Shown in pieces: positions 7,810-15,562 of a DNA stretch of 34,530 nt. The notes beneath the pieces were generated by a model, which did no database searches, had not been told where the DNA came from, and worked only from the letters and a program-made list of their open reading frames with translations. Source of the DNA: Vicinamibacteria bacterium (GTDB taxonomy: Bacteria; Acidobacteriota; Vicinamibacteria; Fen-336); assembly GCA_016934575.1 (NCBI GenBank), contig JAFGSN010000127.1:1-34530 (forward strand), in the 5' to 3' direction. How positions within the stretch are numbered: the stretch's first letter is position 1; each line of letters starts with the position of its first letter. The position numbers and the translations under genes are program-made.

Positions 7810-8982
7810 ATGCCGCGCCGCTGTTACCGCTTCTCCGGCTTCATGCTTGACATGGATCGGGGACGTTTGGTCCGCGGCGGAGCTTCCGTTCCGCTGGAAG
7901 GCGTGCCGCTCGCGGTCCTTCATGCGCTCGTCTCGCGACCGGGGCGAGTTCTGTCGAAGCAGGAGCTGCTGAACCGAGTATGGGGAACCGCCGCGGTGGA
8001 GGAGAGCGCCCTGACCACGGCGATCCACAAGGCGCGACGGGCGCTGGGCGGCGAGCGGGGATTGATTCGAACGGTCCATGGGCAAGGATACGAGCTCGCG
8101 GCGAAGGTGCTGGCCCCGGTGACCGCCGGCGACCCGCTGGCGGAAAAGCTTCGCGCGCTCCATTGGATTGCTTACGAGCCGGTGGGCTACGATCCCGTCA
8201 TTGGGCGCTATCCGTCCTTGAGCTCGATACGAGAGGACATGCGCGTTCTCCGGCGCGGCGGCCTCAACGGCTTGATCACTTTCCGCGCGGAGGGAACGCT
8301 GGCCGAGATTCCCATGCTCGCGCGCGAGGCGGGCTTCGAGGGCGTCATCATGGGCCTTCGAACCGACCAGGAGCGGCTGGTTTCATTGGCGGAAACCAGC
8401 GCCGCGAATGTGGACTCATTCTGTCTGGGTCACAATGAGCCGCCGTCAGCGGCGGTCGTCGACATCATGGGGGCCGTTCGCGATGCCACGAACAAACCAG
8501 TCACATCGACCTGGTATCTGGACGGCTCGAACGACCCGGCCTATGAAGCGATCACGTCCGCTTGCGACTGGCTTTTCCCGGACGTCGGCGCGCCGTGGCG
8601 CGAGCGGCATCATGGGGTTGATCGACAGATCGAGGACCTCGAGGCAAAGATACATAGGGCGGCTGCGCTGGCCCGCGCGCACGACACGGTGGTCATGCTT
8701 AAGATGGTCAGTTTTCCCTCGGGCGGCATCGCGGGCTACAGCGCCGCCGAGCAGCTCGGCTTTTTCTCCAGGCTTCTCGGCTACTATCGCTCGCCCGGTT
8801 ATCCCTATCGCGCATCCGTCTTCCTCTCATTCTTCTCGGCGTTCGATATCGAATGGAAAACGCGGCAAGCAGGGTACAGCCCGTGCGAGCGGCACATCGG
8901 GTTTTACGGCCTGGATCGCCGGCCCAAAGAGGCGGCGGCGAGCTTCTCCGGGACGCTCGTCTACTCGCGCCGCGATCACTAG
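7810..8982 (+). CDS. OmpR/CadC-type winged helix fused to an apparently inactive GH17-like domain
   Basis: Residues 1-98 form an OmpR/PhoB-type winged helix: strand LVRGGASVPL, recognition region SALTTAIHKARRALGG, wing IRTVHGQGYEL. After a short linker with no membrane segment, residues 115-380 follow the pattern of bacterial GH17 beta-1,3-glucanase TIM barrels: YEPVGYDP, SLSSIREDMRVLRR, LGHNEPP, PSGG, SAFDIEWK, IGFYGLDRRPK. The acid/base Glu is present (E210), but the nucleophile Glu of the usual E-V-G-W-P-S aligns with Met299 (KMVSFPSGG). The enzyme fold may therefore serve as a glucan-sensing or ligand-binding module controlling transcription. ATG 7810 follows GAAGGGA. It is divergent from the glycan operon and 12 bases from the DUF218 gene. 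Confidence 0.8.
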   Translation: MPRRCYRFSGFMLDMDRGRLVRGGASVPLEGVPLAVLHALVSRPGRVLSKQELLNRVWGTAAVEESALTTAIHKARRALGGERGLIRTVHGQGYELAAKVLAPVTAGDPLAEKLRALHWIAYEPVGYDPVIGRYPSLSSIREDMRVLRRGGLNGLITFRAEGTLAEIPMLAREAGFEGVIMGLRTDQERLVSLAETSAANVDSFCLGHNEPPSAAVVDIMGAVRDATNKPVTSTWYLDGSNDPAYEAITSACDWLFPDVGAPWRERHHGVDRQIEDLEAKIHRAAALARAHDTVVMLKMVSFPSGGIAGYSAAEQLGFFSRLLGYYRSPGYPYRASVFLSFFSAFDIEWKTRQAGYSPCERHIGFYGLDRRPKEAAASFSGTLVYSRRDH

Positions 8983-8994
8983 TCGGGAGGTCGC

Positions 8995-9795
8995 ATGACA
9001 GCAGCAGTCAGTTGCGCCGGATACTTCTCATACCTGATCGGGCTCTTGCTCTGGTCGGTTGGCGCGGCGTGCTTCCTCAGGAACAGACTTTCGGGCGGCC
9101 TGTCGTCGCTCCTCGCCATATGGCTGCTCTATACGGTTCCTTTCATGCTGATCGTCGCGTCCCCGGCGATCGACGGCTGGCTGAGGGCCACGCCCACGTC
9201 GAACTGGCGCGCGAGCGTCAAGACGGCGGATGTCGCCATCATTCTTGGCTTCGGATACGAGAAGGATCCATCCGGCGCGATGCTCCCCGGAGCGACCAAC
9301 GTCAAGCTGCTGGACTGGACCTTGAAGAAAACGGATGCTCGGACGTTGATCGTGCAGGAGGGAGTCTGGACGGCTTGCTGCTCCAGCAAGGATCGGGAAT
9401 GTCACATAGGCGGAAGGACTCTCGAGAGAATGCACGCGCACACGAACGAATACGTGAACACTCTGGACGCGGCATTCTGCGCAATGGAGGTTTTGAATCG
9501 TCTTGGTCGCAAACGCGCGATTCTGGTCGCGCACCCGCTCCAACTGGCGAGAGCCGCGGGAAATTTCGACCTGGTCAATCGTGAGCGTTTTGCCGGACGA
9601 TACAGCTTCATCGTTCCGGAGATCGCGATCAAGACCGCTCGCGATCCAGACGGCATTCCGTTCGCGCCTCGTTCGGCGCATGTTCAGACGCGTTACGCGT
9701 TCTTGTGGCGTGTCGCCGAAATATTCCTCTCGCGTCCGCGCGATCACTTCAGCCGAATGCCCGACCGGTGCAAGGTCGCGCTCGCGAATCGATGA
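8995..9795 (+). CDS. DUF218 (YdcF/ElyC/SanA-like) membrane protein
   Basis: This 266-residue protein has two N-terminal membrane segments (about 9-28 and 37-57). A DUF218-like domain follows: ADVAIILGFGYE (78-89), a THTN-containing helix region in place of the usual T-x-x-N, and RKRAILVAHPLQLARA, the strand-helix that carries the conserved H and RA of the family. DUF218 proteins (ElyC, SanA, YdcF) take part in envelope polysaccharide and lipid-carrier metabolism, but their chemistry is not settled. The start has GGGAGG 6 bases upstream and lies 12 bases after the winged-helix gene, so the two probably form an operon. Link to surface-glycan assembly is inferred from this neighbourhood. Confidence 0.7.
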   Translation: MTAAVSCAGYFSYLIGLLLWSVGAACFLRNRLSGGLSSLLAIWLLYTVPFMLIVASPAIDGWLRATPTSNWRASVKTADVAIILGFGYEKDPSGAMLPGATNVKLLDWTLKKTDARTLIVQEGVWTACCSSKDRECHIGGRTLERMHAHTNEYVNTLDAAFCAMEVLNRLGRKRAILVAHPLQLARAAGNFDLVNRERFAGRYSFIVPEIAIKTARDPDGIPFAPRSAHVQTRYAFLWRVAEIFLSRPRDHFSRMPDRCKVALANR

Positions 9796-9995
9796 TCATG
9801 ACGACGCGCTCGATCTTCGAAGGATGTCCGGCAATCGCGTTCATCACGGCTTTCGCAATCCATGCCGTTGCATCGGAAGGTCAAGGACGCCGGCATGATG
9901 TGGCGAATCGGAGCCGTCGTCCGCCTCAGATGACGGTTCCGTCGGGTATGACGGCGCCCTTCGGCACGACCACGATCCCATCGCGGATAAAGTAG
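9792..9995 (+). CDS. Possible remnant of a secreted protein (67 codons)
   Basis: ATG 9792 overlaps the stop of the DUF218 gene as ATGA. The first 30 residues look like a signal peptide (MTTRSIFEGCPAIAFITAF, then AVASEG as a cleavage site). After that the frame runs antisense into the 3' end of glgC and looks like non-coding sequence. It may be the stump of a third operon gene that was deleted. No independent ribosome site was seen. Confidence 0.25.
   Translation: MIMTTRSIFEGCPAIAFITAFAIHAVASEGQGRRHDVANRSRRPPQMTVPSGMTAPFGTTTIPSRIK
9909..9941. terminator. Hairpin enclosing the glgC stop codon
   Basis: CGGAGCCGTC (9909-9918) pairs with GACGGTTCCG (9932-9941), ten pairs including one G-U, around a 13-base loop. 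The loop contains the leftward glgC stop (9926-9928). It lies between converging genes and is a plausible terminator or 3'-end structure, without a clear U-tract. Confidence 0.4.
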
Positions 9996-11182
9996 CCCTC
10001 GCCGTCGCGGTCTTTCTCCACCCCTTGTTTGCGGTGGATGCGCACGCCGCGGCCGATGCGCGTGTTCTTGTCGATGATGGCGCCCTCGATGAGGCACCCG
10101 GCGCCGATGCCGATCGGCGGCTGTCCGTCCGTTTCCGCGGCGCGCATTTCCTCCAGCGTTTCGTAGAAGTCCGCGCCGAGCAGCAGGCTGTCGCGCACCG
10201 TCGTGTCGCGGCCGATGCGCGCGCGTATGCCGACGATCGAGCGTTCGATCTCGGCGCCGATCAGGATCGCGCCTTCGGAGAGCAGGCTGTTACGGACGAC
10301 GCAGTTCTCGATCTTGCTCGCGGGCAGAAAGCGCGGATGCGTGTAGATGGGCCGCAGGGCGTTGTGGAAATCGAACGGCGGCAGGGGAATGCAGAGCGCC
10401 ATGTTGGCGTCGAAGTACGAGCCGATCGTGCCCACGTCCTCCCAGTAGCCGCGGAAGACGTGCGCGTTCACTCGCATCGTCGGCATGACGTGCGGGATGA
10501 CGTGGCGGCCGAAGTCCACGAGAGAAGGATCCTGCAACGCGCGTTCGAGCGCGGCGCGCCTAAAGACGTAGATGCCCATCGACGCGAGGTAGGCCGGCCC
10601 CGTGCCGGGCAAGAGCGAATCGAGGCCCTGGAGACGGTCGGGGACCGGCTTCTCCTCGAAGTGGACGATGCGTCCTTGCGCGTCGGTCTTGAGGATGCCG
10701 AAGCTGAGCGTCTGCTCCGCGGGGACGGGCTTGACCGCGACAGTGGCGTCGGCCATGTGCGTGCGGTGCGCCGCGATCAGGCGCTGGAAATCCATCTGGT
10801 AGAGCTGATCGCCCGAGAGAATGAGCACGTCCCTGCACGTGTGATCGCGCAGGTGGCGCAGGCTTTGACGAACGGCGTCGGCCGTGCCTTGGTACCAGTC
10901 GGGATTGTCTTGAGTCTGCTCGGCGGCGAGAATGGAGATAAAGCCGAAGGAAAAGACGTCGAAGTTGTACGTTTGCGAGATGTGCCGATTCAGGCTCTGT
11001 GAGTTGAACTGCGTCAAGACGAAAATACGCTTGACGTCGGAGTGAATGCAATTGCTGATCGGGATGTCGATCAGGCGGTACTTGCCCGCGACCGGGACGG
11101 CGGGTTTGGAACGTAGCATCGTCAGCGGAAACAAACGTGTTCCGCGCCCGCCGCCGAGTATGATCGAGATGACGTCCCGCAT
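9926..11182 (-). CDS. glgC: Glucose-1-phosphate adenylyltransferase (ADP-glucose pyrophosphorylase)
   Basis: The enzyme makes ADP-glucose from ATP and glucose-1-phosphate, the committed step of bacterial glycogen synthesis. The 418-residue length is standard. The N-terminal nucleotidyltransferase has GGGRGTRLFPLT (10-21), SKPAVPVAGKYRLIDIPIS, the DNPDWYQGTADAV stretch and ILSGDQLYQMD. The C-terminus is a hexapeptide-repeat beta-helix (for example IGAEIERSIVGIRARIGRD, then GAGCLIEGAIIDKN). The start MRDVISII at 11182 fits the family although its ribosome site is weak; a TTG further upstream (11218) is less likely. No glycogen synthase or branching enzyme is adjacent, so the gene stands alone here. 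Confidence 0.95.
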   Translation of the reverse strand: MRDVISIILGGGRGTRLFPLTMLRSKPAVPVAGKYRLIDIPISNCIHSDVKRIFVLTQFNSQSLNRHISQTYNFDVFSFGFISILAAEQTQDNPDWYQGTADAVRQSLRHLRDHTCRDVLILSGDQLYQMDFQRLIAAHRTHMADATVAVKPVPAEQTLSFGILKTDAQGRIVHFEEKPVPDRLQGLDSLLPGTGPAYLASMGIYVFRRAALERALQDPSLVDFGRHVIPHVMPTMRVNAHVFRGYWEDVGTIGSYFDANMALCIPLPPFDFHNALRPIYTHPRFLPASKIENCVVRNSLLSEGAILIGAEIERSIVGIRARIGRDTTVRDSLLLGADFYETLEEMRAAETDGQPPIGIGAGCLIEGAIIDKNTRIGRGVRIHRKQGVEKDRDGEGYFIRDGIVVVPKGAVIPDGTVI

Positions 11183-11340
11183 GGCGAGGATTCTGCCCGC
11201 CGGTTGTCGGAGAGTCAAGCGCGCAGGAACGGAATCTGAAGGATACGAACAAAAAGCGACGCCCCCGGGCGCCGAAGCCGGGTGATACGCGTCGATCGAC
11301 CGTCACTGGCGTGGGATCTTCTGGTCTCCGGCCGCGTCGC

Positions 11341-11370
11341 TTGGAGAGCCGCGATCAAATCTGCTAGTCT
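11341..11370 (+). promoter_or_regulatory. Possible sigma-70-type promoter for the EI24 gene
   Basis: TTGGAG (11341-11346) and TAGTCT (11365-11370) are 18 bases apart and lie 38 bases before the start codon. Both boxes deviate from consensus, so this is a weak prediction by eye. Confidence 0.3.
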
Positions 11371-11407
11371 CGACGCCGTGGATCGGAACCAGCCGGAGCT
11401 GACGGAC

Positions 11408-12169
11408 ATGAAAAAGACCGCAGTGGCGGAGTCGCGTTCCGTGGCGTACGATCGGCCCAGCTTCATCCGTCGCGGCGGCGCCGGCGCCTGGCACGTGCTG
11501 TCCGGCGCGATCTTCCTGGCGCGGCATGCTTCCTGCTGGCCGTACGTTCTGGCGCCGGCCGTGTTCTCCGTTTTTTTCCTCGCCGCCGGTCTATTCGCCG
11601 GCGTGTTCATGCTCAACTCGATCGAAGGACGTTTCCTGCCGGACAGCGCCCGTCCTGGGGAGTGGACCATGCTCGCGTTTCGCTTTGGGCTCTGGCTGAC
11701 GACGCTGGCCGCGGCGACGCTCGCCGGTCTGGCCGTGGTGCTTTTTCTCTCCGCGCCGATCATGAACCGGCTCTCGTGTCGCGTCGAGCAGCGCGTGCGC
11801 GGAACGGCCGTCGCGAAAGCTCCCTCGCTGGCGTGGGAGATCGTGAGCTCCTTTCGCGGTTCGCTCTATTTTCTGGGCGCCGCGCCGCTCGTGCTCCTCG
11901 TCGGCCTCATCCCCATCCTGGGGCCGCCGCTCGCGGCGCTCTGGGGCTCTTTCGCCCTGGCGTTTCAGCAGACCGATCCGATCCTCGCGCGCCGCGGGCT
12001 CGCCTTGAAAGGCCGGGGCCATTGGCATCGGGAGTGGCGATGGGAGTCCGTCGGATTCGGCGCGGGAGGGCTTCTGATGCTTCCGCTTCTGAACATCCTC
12101 ATCGCGCCGATACTGACCGTCGGAGCCACGCTGCTCGTGCTCGAGATCGAGGACGGGCTCGTTCCCTAG
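11408..12169 (+). CDS. EI24 / CysZ-like membrane protein
   Basis: The 253-residue protein has several strongly hydrophobic segments (for example CWPYVLAPAVFSVFFLAAG, LWLTTLAAATLAGLAVVLF and LVLLVGLIPILGPPLAALWG). The order matches the EI24 domain family that includes the sulfate permease CysZ: membrane pair, a conserved SAPIMNRLSCRVEQ segment after the second helix, an IPILGPP motif in a later helix, then a final hydrophobic pair. CysZ carries sulfate for cysteine synthesis, which would also supply PAPS for the nearby sulfotransferase. Many EI24 proteins have other or unknown roles, so the substrate is open. ATG 11408 follows GGAG at nine bases. Its stop TAG shares the palindrome CTAG with the stop of the convergent gene. 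Confidence 0.75.
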   Translation: MKKTAVAESRSVAYDRPSFIRRGGAGAWHVLSGAIFLARHASCWPYVLAPAVFSVFFLAAGLFAGVFMLNSIEGRFLPDSARPGEWTMLAFRFGLWLTTLAAATLAGLAVVLFLSAPIMNRLSCRVEQRVRGTAVAKAPSLAWEIVSSFRGSLYFLGAAPLVLLVGLIPILGPPLAALWGSFALAFQQTDPILARRGLALKGRGHWHREWRWESVGFGAGGLLMLPLLNILIAPILTVGATLLVLEIEDGLVP

Positions 12170-13473
12170 AAATAGCACCTCATTCTCAATTCCACTCTGA
12201 AGTCGTTCGGTCTCTCCCCGTAATCGCTGCCATTACGACCTACCAGAGCCGCCGCCCTCAAACGCAACTCCAGATTCGTGATGCCGGCATACAGGAGTTC
12301 CGGCGTGATCGATAAGCTCTTGTCGTTGAGATTCATCATGCCGGCGACGGCAGGAGTGAAATAGAGAATGTTCCAGGGTTCCTTCTGGGTAATGCGAAGG
12401 TAGAGATAGTCCGTCATGGGATTGACCCTGCCGTAGTTGCCTTCGGAGAAATCCGCGGCTTTGTCGAGAAGGGAAGAATCTCCGGTCGCGAGAAAAAGGT
12501 CATGGCCCTTGTCGATGAGCATGTAATAGTCGTTCATCTCATGACGGTTGAGTCCCGTGCCATTTCGATAATACTCGCAGATGATCGTGGCATCCCATGG
12601 CGTGAGGTACCGAATTCCCAGCAAATAGCTCGTCGCATTGGATTGCGACTCGGATACGTTGCCGAAGACGTCGATCGCCTTCGTGACATGATGGCCGATC
12701 AAGGCGACTTCTCCGTGTATCTCGAAATTGGGCTGGATGTTTCTCGAAAAGTCGATCCCGAAGCGACTTGTCCGGCTCCCGCCCGCGAATCCGATGAGGT
12801 CGATGTCCGTGTCAAAAAGAAGAAAGTAGATTTTTCCCGCAAAGTTGACGCGCCCGGCTTTCCCGAAGTCGTCGTTGACGTGCGCGAAAACCGGGAAGAC
12901 GACCGGAGTGACGGCGACCGTTTTCAAGGGACCGCCGCAACTCATGATCAAATCCGCGGAAGCCGCGTAAAACCCTTCCAGGGCCAGGTCGGGATCGCCG
13001 GGGTCTTTGGGTCTGCCGACGAAAGCCACGGGATTGAACGCGTAACCCTTGCCCCAGAGCAGGGTCTGCTTGCCGACCTTGAAGTGGAGGGAGTCCGATG
13101 ATCTGAGAAGGACATATCCCTCGTGGATCATCCTTTCGGCCTCACCGTGTTCCCAGCCGAGATGGGAGTATCGCAAATCGGCGTTGGTCCGGACGAAGAG
13201 CCGGGCCGGCCCTATTTCATAGCTTCCCTCAAGCTGGAGCTTGCCGTTGTAATCTTCGAGGAGCGTTCTTTGCTCGTGATCGAAATAGCGCAACTTGTAG
13301 AAAGCGGCGTTTACGTCCTGCAAGGAAACGCTCGGCCTGAGCTCGGCATATCCCCCGATATCGTAAGGTTTCTTTTCAATCTCCGCGAGATCGAACTTGT
13401 ATTCTTCAGGAAAGGAAGAGGATGCGAGAAGAACGACGATCAACGACAAGCAGGCGGATCGATGGACGTCCAC
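12166..13473 (-). CDS. Predicted outer-membrane beta-barrel protein of an ABC/LolA-like export cassette
   Basis: This 435-residue protein has a signal peptide (hydrophobic CLSLIVVLLASSS before FPEEYKF) and a long series of amphipathic strands with aromatic girdle residues (for example LEGSYEIGPARLFVRTNADL and LHFKVGKQTLLWGKGYAF). It ends in RMRCYF; a terminal Phe is the typical barrel-assembly signal. The strand pattern and the VGKQTLLWGKG segment recall DUF1302/porin-like barrels that accompany lipid exporters, but I cannot name the family firmly. The likely start is GTG 13473 with GGAG nine bases upstream; ATG 13554 has no ribosome site. It is last in a four-gene leftward operon and presumably forms the outer-membrane step. 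Confidence 0.65.
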   Translation of the reverse strand: MDVHRSACLSLIVVLLASSSFPEEYKFDLAEIEKKPYDIGGYAELRPSVSLQDVNAAFYKLRYFDHEQRTLLEDYNGKLQLEGSYEIGPARLFVRTNADLRYSHLGWEHGEAERMIHEGYVLLRSSDSLHFKVGKQTLLWGKGYAFNPVAFVGRPKDPGDPDLALEGFYAASADLIMSCGGPLKTVAVTPVVFPVFAHVNDDFGKAGRVNFAGKIYFLLFDTDIDLIGFAGGSRTSRFGIDFSRNIQPNFEIHGEVALIGHHVTKAIDVFGNVSESQSNATSYLLGIRYLTPWDATIICEYYRNGTGLNRHEMNDYYMLIDKGHDLFLATGDSSLLDKAADFSEGNYGRVNPMTDYLYLRITQKEPWNILYFTPAVAGMMNLNDKSLSITPELLYAGITNLELRLRAAALVGRNGSDYGERPNDFRVELRMRCYF

Positions 13474-13572
13474 GATACATGCTCCGCGCCGACGCAGACG
13501 TGGATGTTCGAGTCGAGAATTCCCATGAGAGGTTTTGCGATCAAAAGGGAGCATAGGAGATGCGGCATGGAT

Positions 13573-14304
13573 CTATTTTCTCAAGGATTCTATATTGGGC
13601 ATGAAGGTCAAGGTGAAAACCTCGTCTTTGAAATCTCTTTTCTTGATGTTGGCGAAAATCATGATCGACTTGTAGCCCTGGTAAAGAGGGCTGTCCGTCT
13701 CCATGACCGAGGGCCTGACGATTCCTCCGCCGAAGTCCTTGATTTCCTTGAAATGAAGCGTCTTGATCAGCATGTCGGCTTCGGTGCGGCATTCGATTTT
13801 CGTGGGTATCTTGCCGCTTTTGTCAACCGACATCTTCAGTCGATCGTAGGCGACCGATTTTGTCCTAGCTTTAAGATGAAGCAGGTGTTCATTGCCCGCG
13901 TCCTCGACTTGTTCGACGTCATACTCCTCCGAGTAGTCGAGCTGCATGATGTCCGAATTGTTGAATACGCCTCCGATGACGGATTGAAGGCTCGTGATGC
14001 GGATGGGCTTTCCGACGTTGGGAATGTAAAGCCACATGTTGTCTCCCAGCCTCAAGGTGGTTCTTCCCTTGTCGCTTGCCGGAGCAAGAAAGACGGCGGC
14101 GATTTTGTCCCTGCCTTTTTTGGCCGAGAAGAGGGTGTACTCCTTTTTCTTTCCGTCCGGATCGACGTTGAAAATCTTTCGGTACATCTCATAGGAGTCG
14201 GGATTGAGATTCCGGTCGATTTGCTTCAAGAGCTGGGCGCCGTCAACGGCAAAAGACGGGGAGGCCAGAAAAAAGAGAATGAAGAGACAGGCCGGCTTGG
14301 ACAT
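13573..14304 (-). CDS. LolA-like outer-membrane lipoprotein-sorting protein
   Basis: The 243-residue protein has a clear signal peptide (MSKPACLFILFFLASPSFA, cleavage before VDG). The mature part is beta-rich: EMYRKIFNVDPDGKKKEYTLFSAKKG, then RTTLRLGDNMWLYIPNVGKPIRIT and a PTKIECRTEADMLIKTLHFKEI block. This is the pattern of the LolA-like family called outer-membrane lipoprotein-sorting protein. Such proteins carry a lipid moiety across the periplasm. ATG 14304 has AAGGTGA six bases upstream and starts exactly at the signal peptide; ATG 14325 overlaps the permease stop and has no ribosome site. It sits between the ABC permease and the barrel gene, as expected for a shuttle. Confidence 0.82.
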   Translation of the reverse strand: MSKPACLFILFFLASPSFAVDGAQLLKQIDRNLNPDSYEMYRKIFNVDPDGKKKEYTLFSAKKGRDKIAAVFLAPASDKGRTTLRLGDNMWLYIPNVGKPIRITSLQSVIGGVFNNSDIMQLDYSEEYDVEQVEDAGNEHLLHLKARTKSVAYDRLKMSVDKSGKIPTKIECRTEADMLIKTLHFKEIKDFGGGIVRPSVMETDSPLYQGYKSIMIFANIKKRDFKDEVFTLTFMPNIESLRK

Positions 14305-14317
14305 CCTTGTCACCTTC

Positions 14318-15562
14318 TTAAACATGCCGAAGAGCGTTTATGGGATCCATCTTGGAGGCCTTGAGGGCGGGCTGGAGGCTGGCGACGACCGAGATGAGAA
14401 TGACGATGACCGAGATCGTCAGCATGTCCATCCAATCAATATTAGCCGAAAGGACGAGGCCCGTTTGTCTGCCAAAGTTGAAGCTGATCTTGGAGGCATT
14501 GAGGACGGCAATGATGAAGTATCCCAGAATGTTTCCCGTCACGACGCCCAGAAACCCAAGAGACAAACCTTCAAGAACGAAGAGGGAGAGAATCTTGCCG
14601 GGCAGAGTTCCGATGGCGGCGATGGTTCCGATTTCCCGGATTCTTTCATAAACGGCCATGATCATCACGTTCATGATGCTGATCAGAACGACGGCGATCA
14701 GCATGAGCTTGATAAAAAACGTCATGATGTCAATCAGTCTGGCGATATTGTAGAAAGGAGAGAGACTTTCCCAGTTATGGACCTCGAAGAGCGGTTTTCC
14801 CTGATTGTTCCGCTCTCCGGCAAGAAGCGCGGAGAGATCTTCGGTGAAGGCATGGAGGCGTCCGAAATCCTTGAGTCGGATGGCGATCTCGCTCACCTCC
14901 ATCTCGCTCATTCTCAGAACATCCATCGCATCTTCGATATGAATGTAACCGTCACGGCCGCCGGGACCCGTTACGCTTTCGAGGACGCCAGAGACGCCGA
15001 ATTGTTTGCCATTGACGGAGCCGTCCTGGTTGGTGGCAACGATGACCACCGTGTCGCCGACGCTCAGCTTCATGCTTTTGGCCATGAGCTCGGGGACCCA
15101 GATTTCCCCTTTGTTGAGGGTTCCGTCGTCGGCGCCATCCGTGACTCTCGATGCAAGGAGCGGAACGGTTTTTAGCTCAAGGTCGGGATAGACTCCATTG
15201 AGCCTGATGTTGGTCGTTTCCACGAAGGTGCTGAACATCCCTCCAAACTTAATCCTCGGAGAATACGATTCGACCTCGGGTCGTTGACTCAAAATCTTTT
15301 CCAGCTTCCTGTAAGACGGCGTCTTCAGGTTCAAATTGAGCGGGAGATTGTCGATGGCGGCCAGATAGCCCTTCCTGTGAACCTGCAGATGCCCCAACAT
15401 CGAATCGGTCATCTGTCCGATCATCATGCTCTTGAAAGAGCCCGTTACGGAGACAAACAGAAGAACAAAAACAACTCCGAGCGAGATAAGAGATGCCGTG
15501 AGCAGGGTTCTTCGCTTGTACCTCAGAAGATTTCTGACGGCGATCTTGAATAGATTAAGCAT
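14318..15562 (-). CDS. FtsX/LolC-type ABC transporter permease
   Basis: The 414-residue permease has one N-terminal membrane helix (about 18-40), a large periplasmic domain, and three C-terminal helices in an FtsX domain with REIGTIAAIGTLPGKI (the coupling region facing the ATPase). It ends in the usual LKASKMDPINALRHV. Its topology is that of the LolC/E and MacB type VII ABC transporters, which extract lipids or lipoproteins from the outer leaflet of the inner membrane or drive periplasmic events. There is a single permease gene, so a homodimer is expected rather than a LolC-LolE pair. It overlaps the ATPase gene by eight bases and is followed 13 bases later by the LolA-like gene. Confidence 0.9.
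   Translation of the reverse strand: MLNLFKIAVRNLLRYKRRTLLTASLISLGVVFVLLFVSVTGSFKSMMIGQMTDSMLGHLQVHRKGYLAAIDNLPLNLNLKTPSYRKLEKILSQRPEVESYSPRIKFGGMFSTFVETTNIRLNGVYPDLELKTVPLLASRVTDGADDGTLNKGEIWVPELMAKSMKLSVGDTVVIVATNQDGSVNGKQFGVSGVLESVTGPGGRDGYIHIEDAMDVLRMSEMEVSEIAIRLKDFGRLHAFTEDLSALLAGERNNQGKPLFEVHNWESLSPFYNIARLIDIMTFFIKLMLIAVVLISIMNVMIMAVYERIREIGTIAAIGTLPGKILSLFVLEGLSLGFLGVVTGNILGYFIIAVLNASKISFNFGRQTGLVLSANIDWMDMLTISVIVILISVVASLQPALKASKMDPINALRHV

Noticed and set aside
7696-8163. N-terminal extension of the GT2 glycosyltransferase
   Set aside because: It would run antisense through the winged-helix gene, is Arg/Ser-rich, and the GTG at 7695 has the better ribosome site.
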